64,000 nt of DNA from Mesaphorura yosii (lineage: Eukaryota > Arthropoda > Collembola > Poduromorpha > Tullbergiidae). Below are positions 35,696-44,822 of this stretch, piece by piece. The translations under genes and the position numbers were made by a program. How positions within the stretch are numbered: the first letter of the stretch is position 1; every line of letters starts with the position of its first letter. The notes under the pieces are model-generated. The model saw only the letters and a list, made by a program, of their open reading frames with translations. It ran no database searches and was not told the DNA's origin. Where the stretch lies: assembly GCA_009869945.1 (NCBI GenBank), contig WIXG01000086.1:62001-126000 (forward strand), written 5' to 3'.

Positions 35696-38479
35696 CTAAC
35701 GAATTCGTGGCTCATCAAACAGTCCCACTTCTGACAAGTCGATAACATCGTCCTCATTAATTGCTCCGTAGTTGGTGTTTGAAGAGCGAAACGATTCGTT
35801 CAGGTCAACCACCACTTCCAGCTTCCGATCATCTTCGTCGTCCTCCCACTCGTTCAAATCATTCGCCGTATCGTCCACCTCATGCTCGTCCTCCTCCCAT
35901 ATAACCTCCAGGTTCGTTTTCTGATAATCCCAATGCGACTCATACTCATTTGAGACTTCCAACGACTCTTCGTCTTGATATTCACACTCACCTCCATTTT
36001 GTAGGTCGTGTTCGTAGTCTTCTTGATAACCACTCTTATTCATGTTCTCATCAAACTGAGCGTTGGTGGACTCGTTTTCTTGGTGTTCACCCTCATTCTT
36101 GTCCTTGTCGACGACAGAGACCCCTTCATGGCTGAAGGCACATAATTCATCTGGAAGAGGACAGCCGCGCGGGTGATTGACGTAGAAGTAGCAAGTTTTA
36201 GTATGTAGCAATGACTTATTTTTCACGTTTGCGGCGTCTTTACAGTTTGGAATTCTTAGGACTACACAACCTTTGTTGAATCTAAATATGTGACTGTGGT
36301 TCTTAATTAAAGTTTGTAATCCTTTTGCTTGGTCCTTGAAGATCTTTCGATCCTTCGCATCAAGAACACAGTGAATGATTGTCTTCATCCCAGTATTTTG
36401 ACAGCCTCTGTTCCACATCCTCAAGTAGCCTTCGTCTATGAAATAGTTGTCTTCTATGGTTGCTTCACCAATGAGATATTTAAAGACCAGCGACACTACT
36501 CTCTCGATATCCGCCCGGCAGAGTGACGTGCAATTAACCACTTCAGGTGTTTTCGGTGCCTTGAACCAATTCATGCCAAATTGGATGTCCTCCCAAAATT
36601 CAGTCTCTTCCAGACGCTTTCTAGGTACGGTGGGCTTCGACTCTAGAATTCCAAATATTGCCACTCTCTTTGTCGACGGTATGCGCAATCTGTCAATGTA
36701 GGTTGCGTAGCCGCATTCAGTTGCGATGCGATGGATGAAACGCAAATAGTTTTGATAAGTACTGCCCGTTGACAATTCATCATATATCTCCTCATCAGTT
36801 TCCTTGTTTGTTTCATTTTCATATTGCATATACTCCAACTCATCGGCCATTTCGTCGTATGCTTCGCACGGAGACTGTCTGTCACGCTTCCAATGTTTCA
36901 TTTCCTTTTTCTTAATCCCTTGCTGAACTTTTCCCTTTTTGGGGTTTGTCTTATTCTGAAACTTGCTTCCATCAAACTTGAATGGACAGCAAGGTATTAT
37001 GATGAAGTGAGACATAGTCTTTTTAGCAATAATTGGGATCCACGGGGTCAGCTCATCCGGGTGATTTCCGATGAAGATTCTTGTGGTATCTCTTGGGAAT
37101 TGTTCTACGTTTGGGTTTATAATCATTTCCTGTACAAAGAAATTTTCCACTTACTTATTTAATCATATGCAAAATATAATGACACAAAATTAGTACGTAC
37201 TCTTAAGTCTGCCTTTTTTTCCACTTGCTCTTCCAAGTCGTCCTCCTTGTTTTGTTTACGACTTTTCCTTTTCTTTTGCTTTTTACCTCCTTCCTGATTT
37301 TCCGTTCGGCCTAATGCTGCCCAAAGTTTTCTTCGACGACAGTCTATCCCATATCCAGCCCAGCCCAGGTTTGTGAGCAAGTACGTCAACAAGCCATTAC
37401 CACAGCCAAGATCTACAAACGTTAGAAAGCGTAGTCCAGAATAATAATCTTTAACCAAGTCCCGTAGGGCCACGTGCAAGTACGAGGCAATTGCCAAGTC
37501 TTCATGAATATCTTTTTCTCTTTCCGTACGAGTCTTGTTCCCGAATTGATCAAAGAACTGAAAAAAAATCAAACGAGTTATGCCGCTGCTCGACCATCCA
37601 ATGGCCTATATACTTTCTTCTCACCTGGCACAACTTAGTGTAATGCTTCTTTTTCAGGCTATCGTAGGTCTCCATATACGCAACTGGCTCAGCCATGCCG
37701 TTTGATCTCGAGAACACTTGAAAAGTCACACCATTTGTGACTGGCTCTTTCGCCCATCGTAGAAGCTTCTCACCGAATGTTGTAAGATACTTGTAGGCCA
37801 TTTCTTCATATTCCTTGGTATTTTCAAACAACCCACAATGTATAAAGAACTGAGAATTCCTATATGCCATAGTGTAAAGCAGTTCTTTCCGAAAGGGGGC
37901 AATTCCCAGCACCCTATCCATTGGAAACACGCGAATTGTATGGCGTATAAAATCTGGAATAATACGCAACTATTTTAGCAAAATGGCATACGAAAATTGG
38001 AAAAGCTTTATCACGACGCCACCTCATTGAGCTAGGCGATGCCAAATCTAATCAAGTTTGCCAATCGGATACTTACCCCAACATTCTAGCATATAATAGA
38101 AAGTTCGATCCTTTCTGAAGATTTGTCTTATTAGTGAAACTCTATGTAGTGTAATGTTTCGTATGAACTCCAAGTCATCCAGTGTCAGGATCTTGTCTAA
38201 TAGTATATCCAGTCTCCTTTCGATAGCTTGGGTGATATAAGGTTTTTGTAGATATGTCGCTTGTGCTGCGAACGCGCGAACGTCGTATATACTCGAATCT
38301 GCCAAGCTCGGTCGCAGAATTATAGAAGACGCCAAGCTGTAAAACTTTTCCACAGAAGGGATATCTATTGGAGGTAATCTGATTAGGTGGAGCTGTGTGT
38401 CTTGTCGCGCAGCTTTTGGATTGATTGGCTTTTTATTTTCCAAGAAGTTGTACACGCCTTGGGGAAGATTGTCATTCAT
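35696..38479 (-). CDS. TRMT44: tRNA (uracil-44 2'-O)-methyltransferase, TRMT44/Trm44 family
   Basis: Four exons on the minus strand: 38077..38479, 37625..37953, 37201..37557, 35696..37129; 840 residues from the preferred start. Trm44 methylates the ribose of U44 in the variable arm of serine tRNAs, in the cytoplasm. The SAM-binding motif is FVDLGCGNGLLTYLL (Asp at about 293), followed by GYGIDCRRRKLW. The family signature GNHPDELTPWIP lies near residue 384, then IPCCPF and LRIPSTKRV. A CCCH zinc finger (CYFYVNHPRGCPLPDELCAFSH without its last three residues is the span from about 676) precedes a tail of about 135 residues that is strongly acidic and Asn/Gln-rich, not expected in mammalian TRMT44. 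The start is chosen as ATG at 38479 because it lies in the exon shared with LYRM9; an ATG at 38575 adds 32 residues if the LYRM9 intron is retained. Confidence 0.92.
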
Positions 38480-38941
38480 CTTGCTTGACTTTATACTGTT
38501 AAATAGAAACAGATACATATTAGCTCTTTGCTCGTCTGCTTCCGAAGAATAAATGCGACTAAGCGCCGACAACATACTACAACTAAGGTGCGAGTGTCAA
38601 ACTTACCTTCTTTAATATCCAATCAGAATCTTTCTTTGCCTGTGCAATAATTTGCCTTATCCTTTCCTTATCGATCTCGTCCGAATGCTGGCGGAATCCC
38701 TACGCAGCAGAGCAATATAAAAGAACAGTTCAGACTAAAATAGAGACAATTTCCCTTTTCTTTGGCGTAGAGTTATTAGATTTCTGCATAATAGCATGTG
38801 TCTTACCTGCCGAACAAAATTCTTGTAGTAAGCCTTGATTTCAGGCTTGGGAAGCAATTCACACTTTCTGATCAAATTCTTGTACAATGTCTTCACACCC
38901 TCTCGGTCTGCTTCCGCAAATGAGCGTGGCGTTATGTGCAT
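38472..38941 (-). CDS. LYRM9: LYR motif-containing protein 9
   Basis: Three exons on the minus strand: 38807..38941, 38607..38699, 38472..38495; 83 residues, close to human LYRM9 (78). LYRM proteins are small mitochondrial helical adaptors, many of which bind acyl-carrier protein or assist assembly of respiratory complexes; LYRM9 itself is poorly studied. The sequence has LYKNLIRKCELLP, IKAYYKNFVRQ, then GFRQHSDE, ERIRQIIAQA and DSDWILKKYKVKQDE, matching human QSFRVHSDE ... DADWIMNKYKKQN. The family's LYR tripeptide is LYK here. The last intron (38496..38606, 111 nt) ends in a strong tract tttctatttaacag. If it is not removed, the protein ends WILKKVSLTLAP instead. The last 8 nt overlap the TRMT44 start. 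Confidence 0.88.
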
Positions 38942-40171
38942 AATTCAGAAGGAAATAGTTTCCGACACCTTAGAAAAAATTGACAAGGGATATCAGATAT
39001 GAGAAACTACTGTTGAGATTGAAAAGCACCAGTAAAGTTACAGAAAATAGTTATTGCAATGAAGAACCTCCGTGAGTATCGGCCTCACAAATTCTCTACA
39101 TGCATGCTCTTCTGACCAAGATCACACAACTCAATCTCATTTCGGAGTACTACAATTTCAGTTTAAATTTCGCATTTTCAAGGAAGCTTCCTGATATGTT
39201 GAGAAATGCGAGTACACACACATCTTTTTTTGTAATTTTCATCATCTGCCTTCCGCAAACAAAGACGTGCAGACGAGGCACTGTTTTTTAGATGGCCTTT
39301 GCCCCCTCTGATTATAAAGTTTTAGAACTAGTGACTATCACCTTACTAATCAGAAGTCCAGCATCTTTCACGACCGCATGTTGCTACAAATGCCATGCCT
39401 GCCCAGTTTATAAATCAGATGCATGCCAGCCCAACCGAAGTCAGTGTAAATTGCATTGTCTACCAACTGCTTTAATCGCCCCGGATGCTTAACGATTAAT
39501 TGGCCGGGTCTAATCCAATGAGAATGATACGGCTCTAATTACACTTCTCTGAGATTGGATTAACAAAAATATTTACCGAGGTGTCGATGGCTCAATCTCC
39601 TTGGATGGACCTTGGTCCCAACCAGTTGGACTGCTCCCTTCAAGATCTCACGACGCTCGACGCTGGCCAATTTGTAGCTGCAGTGTTTGATAGAATTGAA
39701 TCCAGTAACTGTTAATGCTCAATTCTCATTTGCACGTTATCGAAGAGGACGCGAAAGATAGAATTAATTATCAGTTACTAATCAATTTGATTTGTACAAA
39801 TCACTAAGCACACCCTCGAGCTGCGCCTGCAACATCATCGCAACTAAACTTTTTGAATTTCTCAACGCTATGCAAATCCAAGAAACATGCGGTTTTGCTT
39901 CACCAATTCTGAAGTAGAGGGCAACTCACAAGCGGTTTTGAATCGTAGAGCAAGTCATATCCATGGAAAGACAGACAGCTTCGTAGGTTGAGGTTGCAAA
40001 GTTTGACCCAAGTGCTACCGATGCAAAGATGCAAGTGATTCTAATGCTGTTAATGCAAACTGATAGCCAGATTTCGGATTTTGTCAGATATTTATTTTAT
40101 CAACCATTGGAATCTTAAATTAGTATAATTCGATTTAAAACTCGAGCGAGCATAAATGACGACCTTAATTA
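38942..40171. other. Intergenic, GOSR1 to LYRM9
   Basis: No gene seen in about 1.2 kb. It should contain the GOSR1 3' end and the LYRM9 promoter, both minus strand. Confidence 0.4.
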
Positions 40172-41223
40172 TTAGCGGAAGACATAAATAATCAGCAAAA
40201 ATGTGCAGACTCCCATTACAATTCCTAAGATGATCGAATCTTTCTTTTTCTTCAAGTTAATCTTTTGGAGAAGGTTGTTAATTGCTGGGAATCTGGTGGT
40301 CAAGTCATTGATTCTTGACTGAATTTTCTTAAACGCAGCTCGCTGTGAAACCAAATTTTCTTTTGTGTCAATGGCAATTGCTATTTGCTCGTCCACCATC
40401 CGTTCAGAACTGCAAAGTTAATAAAAATACTTGGTTTGCGATTTCAGACTTTCGACTATTGTCACTGGTCAATGGTGTGTACAGATTCTTACACATTCAC
40501 ATGAGAATAGTTTACCTTACCTCTTCAAATGATTATGCTCCTTTGTGTAGAGGTCGGCTCTTCGGTTGAGGGCATTTTTACTGCGGCTAAAAAATAGTAT
40601 CACATTTTAATTTCTTATCACAACCTTTCAGGTCTCAATTTTCTAGTAAGAGACTTACTCAATTTCATTTTTAACCCCTTGGAGTAGCTCTTCTCTTTCT
40701 TTCCTACTTCTTACGTTGTTCTGCGTTTTACGGAATTCCTGAGAGTAATCTTGCAAGATTTCCCTGTGCCTCTGAATTGTGTGGATGACGCCAGCACCAG
40801 AGAAATTAGAATTTGAAGCTGCTATTTCACTCATTTCGTCATTCACTTTCAGCAGTTTCTTCAGCAAACTTTCAATTTCGTCAGAGATAGAGTCTGACAT
40901 CCTCTCAGAAAGTAAAGGCGCAGAGTCACTCTCACTGAAGCGACAGTGATATTCATATTTCAGGTCAGTCCTGTGGATTCATATTTATCCTGATAAGTGT
41001 GCAATGTAATTTACCTATCTGAAGAAATATGCGACGAATACGTTGCATTAGCTCCCATTTTGCTATAAGACACGAGCTTTGCATCAATCTCATTTTCTAG
41101 ATACCGGGCCTCTTTCCGTAAATCTAACAAGCGAAGGTCAATGTAATTATATCTAATGGAAGGTGAAGCTGCTCTTATTGCATTAAATTAATATATCTCA
41201 CCTTCCCAGCTATGTTGAGCCAT
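40172..41223 (-). CDS. GOSR1: Golgi SNAP receptor complex member 1 (GS28, Qb-SNARE)
   Basis: Five exons on the minus strand: 41202..41223, 41015..41123, 40659..40934, 40521..40586, 40172..40409; 236 residues (human 250). GS28 is a tail-anchored SNARE for ER-Golgi and intra-Golgi vesicle fusion. The N-terminus is MAQHSWEDLRKEARYLENEI. The middle has HTIQRHREILQDYSQEF and RREDLYTKEHNHL-like sequence (here RRADLYTKEHNHL). The SNARE helix reads AIAIDTKENLVSQRAAFKKI and RFPAINNLLQKINLKKKKDS. A single C-terminal membrane anchor follows (IILGIVMGVCTFLLIIYVF). Exon 4 has two in-frame acceptors 6 nt apart (high end 40586 or 40580). The first exon probably extends upstream as a spliced leader (to 41353). 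Confidence 0.95.
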
Positions 41224-41530
41224 AATGATTCCAGCTGCAGTGTGATCGATACAGGTTTGCTGTTTTGCTTAGAAGATGTTTGAATGAGGATTATGAACTG
41301 GTTGTTAAACTCAGTACAACGGCCACCAATACACCAGCCAGGTACAGAATGATCTAAGGAACAAGAAACATTTCATTAGTTGGTCAAACATAATAATTCA
41401 AAGGGACAGGATCTTGATGACGACACTTACGACAGTATATGTTCTTATTTGAAGTCTTCAAGAATATTGACTGCAGGAAGATCCCAATCAGAAATAAAAC
41501 CCGAAAGATAAGGTCGTGTCTGTATGTCTG
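41224..41530 (-). other. Probable spliced 5' leader of GOSR1 with overlapping open frame
   Basis: Upstream of the GOSR1 ATG, an acceptor (ccttag, exon high end 41353) and a gtaagt donor (exon low end 41431) define a 77-nt intron. When joined, one reading frame stays open for about 90 codons, encodes a hydrophobic stretch (LFLIGIFLQSIF) and runs through the GOSR1 start in another frame. No ATG is visible for it, so it is treated as leader rather than as a gene. Confidence 0.35.
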
Positions 41531-41815
41531 ACAGCTGACCCAGCCAGTTATGTAATTTCACCGGAGAATTATGGGAATTCACAATTCGGACCATTAACTC
41601 GAATGGTTTTGTGATCGCCGAATCGAGCTTGTGATTGTCTTGAAAGTTCAATCCTTCATTTGATTGACTAGATTGTCGCAGTTATAAATAATCTCCTTTT
41701 AACTGCGATTTTAGTCTGGTTTGAGTGACACACAAGTACTTGTACATTGTACATGTACAAATTAAATACAAAACATTTATTTGTATTAGGCCTCCTCGTT
41801 TCATATCGTCATCAC

Positions 41816-41821
41816 TTTATT
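41816..41821 (-). terminator. Polyadenylation signal beside an orphan minus-strand open frame
   Basis: AATAAA on the minus strand, 13 nt downstream of the stop that ends the open frame at 41835. Confidence 0.35.
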
Positions 41822-41834
41822 CTATACTTCGTTC

Positions 41835-42095
41835 CTAGCTTAAACCCGTGAGCCATGACTTCGAGCTTCCTTTGTTACGTTGGCTTGCTTCCCCTACGTC
41901 TTTTTCGCACTTTTCAAATAGGTTGAGAATCCTTTTCCGGTTTTGTCCGTTGAATCTTTGTTTCATTCCATTCAGTGTAGGACTGTGAACAGAGTACAAA
42001 CACGAGTCATTCGGTTGCAGTTCCGTGTAATCTGACGTTTTTCTCCAACAGCTCCAACGTTGTTCGAATACCTTACCTGCTAATCCATCATCCAA
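41835..42095 (-). CDS. Orphan 3'-terminal open frame, unknown product
   Basis: An open frame of 86 codons encodes a basic, Trp/Lys/Asn-containing sequence (e.g. NRKRILNLFEKCEKDVGEA), stays open upstream to a ctacag site near 42127, and is followed at once by AATAAA. This looks like the last exon of a minus-strand gene, but the sequence upstream overlaps the start of the plus-strand gene at 42126 and I found no convincing preceding exon. I do not recognise the protein. It may be noise. Confidence 0.25.
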   Translation of the reverse strand: MDDGLAGKVFEQRWSCWRKTSDYTELQPNDSCLYSVHSPTLNGMKQRFNGQNRKRILNLFEKCEKDVGEASQRNKGSSKSWLTGLS

Positions 42096-42125
42096 ACTAT
42101 TTAAGACAAAGTTTGCAACTGTAGA

Positions 42126-43226
42126 ATGAGACCAGATCTTAGGAGTTTTTCATTTACGTGGATGCAAGGATCTCAGCAAGACACAGGGGACAGTCGACCG
42201 ACAACTCGAGCAATGGCGTCCAGCAATTCAATTCCAAACATCCGATCTTCAGTTCTCAAAAGCTCCAATCAATCGTCGAGAGGAGGCAAGATCAAGAAGG
42301 GAAAGCTGATTGACAAAAAGGAACTGTACGGCTGCAATCCAAGCAAGCTTAAACAGCTGAAGGAATTCGGAAGCTCACTTTTTGGTCATTCCTCGGAATC
42401 TACCAGCAAGACCGACTACTCCACAATTCAGGAAGAACGCATGACAGACGATGAAATTGATGGGATCGACGCTGGTGTCGCACCGGCGGTTGATGGTTTC
42501 GGCCAGATTTCTGATGAAAACGCTCATCCTTCGACAGCACCAGCGGATAAGTTCACTGAAGATGGTGTTGATAAGAAATCACTGCGTTCAGCATCGTCTA
42601 AAGGCGGCATTGGAAAGAAGATTAACAAAACAGTTCAAGACGTGAAGTCCACTTTCGGAAATTTGTCACAGGTAGGAGTTGGCTCACATTGGCTTCAGAA
42701 CCCAGAGAATGTTCCCATGTTAAATTGTTTTAAAAAATCTCTCGTACCTCTTTAGAAGCTTCGTCGATCAACCAGACGTCATTACCGCATGACAACGCCA
42801 CTGACATCAGCAGAATCCACCCCAACTCGCAGAGTTTTGGGGCGCACACCAACTAGACTCTATAGCCCTTTTGGATTTGTGGATTCACCTGCGATGAGAT
42901 CCACTCCGGTTCACAAGACTCCAAAGAGACTTCAACGTCCGTCTACACCTCGTATGACAAGAGTAAGTCTGAGAACCGAGATAGCCGCCCATATTCTAAG
43001 ACTTTGAACTTTAACTTTCTATTCAACTCTGAGTATGCAATTAATGAAACAGGGGTCATACTTTTGCTCATTTTAGAAGCACACAACTCCCGTTCATCAC
43101 ACTGAGCTATTCAAGTCTTACAGCCCAAATAATACTCTCCAACGGGACATTCAAGATATTGGGAGGGGATTTGAGGAGCTGAAAGTTATCTCACAAAATC
43201 TATCACAACGTAATCTTCGCTACTAA
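42126..43226 (+). CDS. Unrecognised Ser/Thr-Pro-rich basic protein
   Basis: Three exons in phase 0: 42126..42671, 42756..42962, 43077..43226; 300 residues. I do not recognise the family. The first half is Ser/Lys-rich and apparently disordered, with KKELYGCNPSKLKQLKEFGS as the most ordered-looking part. Exon 2 is packed with Ser/Thr-Pro sites next to Arg/Lys (STPTRR, RTPTRLYSPFGF, STPVHKTPKR, STPRMTR), typical of cyclin-dependent kinase targets in chromatin or mitotic proteins. The C-terminus (LQRDIQDIGRGFEELKVISQNL) could form a short coiled coil. An alternative start is the ATG at 42213. The gene is the only plus-strand one between GOSR1 and C3orf33, and converges on the latter. A nuclear, cell-cycle role is inference from composition only. 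Confidence 0.75.
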
Positions 43227-43371
43227 GATCTGGACTTGGAACATCAAGCACTTGAAGCATATGCAACAAACTTTCAAAACCAAAAATTTCGATTCTATGT
43301 TTCCGTAGTGAATAATGAAGAGAGCATTTTTGTTTTAATACCACGAATCTCTTGTTACAAACTAGTTTAAA

Positions 43372-43377
43372 AATAAA
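43372..43377 (+). terminator. Polyadenylation signal of the TP-rich gene
   Basis: AATAAA 146 nt after the stop codon at 43226. Confidence 0.45.
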
Positions 43378-43670
43378 TTCAACAGTATAATCTCCTAACG
43401 GTCTTAACTGACGTGTTCATTCACAGATTGGAGGAAAATATGGTTGTAGCATTTATAGCATTTCAAAATCTAATAGAACATCTACTTAGAACTAGAAGAA
43501 AGTAAATTATACTATAAGATGGTGACTGTTTCCCTAAAATATCGAAAATTATTGTCTCAATAGTTTATAAAATCAAAGAAATGCCCTCAAAATACTAATT
43601 ATATTGATATTGCCGTAGATGACTAGTTGACTTCCTAAGTATAGTATTAGGATAAGAGGCAAGTCAATGG

Positions 43671-44822
43671 TTAGTTTCTCCTGCCAGCTCGAAAAATCCA
43701 AGTAACAACTGATTTTAATTTGTTCCATATTTTATGGTAAATATTTTCGCGTTTATTGTTGCTCGCCTCCTCCAGTTTGAATAACGGTTTGTAATAAATA
43801 GATAACTTTCTATTATTCCACATTTGTGTTGGCAATTCTTCCAAAAGTTTGTTCGATTTCATTACTGCGATATTATTTTTGATGCACCAAACAGCAAAAT
43901 TGCGCGTTAGAAGGAATCTCTGCAAAGAAGTACGAAATTAGCTACCAAGGCTAAGGATGACCAATGTTGATTGCCGCATGGCAATGGAATCTATGAAACT
44001 TACTCTGTACGTGACAAGGCACAGAGCAGCATTATTGTTATCATTATGCTGCAGCAATGTAAACTTAATTCTTGTGTTTGTGATTTTGGGGAACACTTTG
44101 ACCATGCACTCGAAGGGCTGACAAAACTCTAGTCCTGGAACCTGCAGCCTCATAAATTCGTCGTTCGCACCCCTGCCTAGCCATTTTCTCGGACTGAGAA
44201 TAGGCAAATGTTCAACCAAAAGTGCAGACTTTTCTATCTCGATGGATTTGATCTTGCCGTATAAACTAATATTCTTCTCGTAGAACTCCTTCGGTATTTT
44301 AGCAGCGCTGCTAAACTTTGTACCCTGTAAAAGAATGAAGGTACGTGTAAAAAAAACTCTGCAAACGAAGAACAAAAGAGGAACTCACCAGACGAATGCT
44401 TCGACTGACAACAACTATCCCAAAAATTCCTACTCCAATGGCACCATACTGAAAGACGGAAACGACAGTAGCAATTCATAATAGTACTATTATTGGGTTG
44501 AATTGGAGTTAAGGGTAGCCAGCCCACAGTGCGCCCCATTGCACAATATTGGTTGTGTTGTGTTGGCGAACGCAACCTAACCTAACCCATGCAGTCCCAT
44601 GTGTTCTGGGACTTCGAATTTCTCTGGCTACTCTTAATTCCAACCCTATTATTGCGTAGTTCACTGATAGATTTATACCTGAAAATATCTCCCGTTTCGA
44701 TCAAAGCAGGCTTGTAGTTGGGCTGTGAAACCATTTGAAGCCCGTCCGTCCCTTCTTTCTCCTCCTTTCGTATTGTTGTCAACATTCCGATTTTCTGGGT
44801 CTGAATCTAACGCTGGAGTCAT
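43671..44822 (-). CDS. C3orf33-like: C3orf33 homologue, membrane protein with SNase-like domain
   Basis: Four exons on the minus strand, all phase 0: 44679..44822, 44389..44448, 44004..44324, 43671..43919; 257 residues (human protein about 250-290). The function of the family is poorly known. After a polar N-terminus (48 residues), exon 2 encodes one membrane segment (YGAIGVGIFGIVVVSRSIRL). Exon 3 has the family pattern IPKEFYEKNISLYGKIKSIE, LLVEHLPIL and LRLQVPGLEF-like sequence (here MRLQVPGLEF), recalling human IPVYFIRKNVKLRGRL ... LEIEHIPI. Exon 4 carries the C-terminal helical part (WNNRKLSIYYKPLFKLEEA) and a basic end. The start is the first ATG in the open frame; upstream codons stay open without ATG. 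Assigned on remembered sequence pattern over the whole length. Confidence 0.8.
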
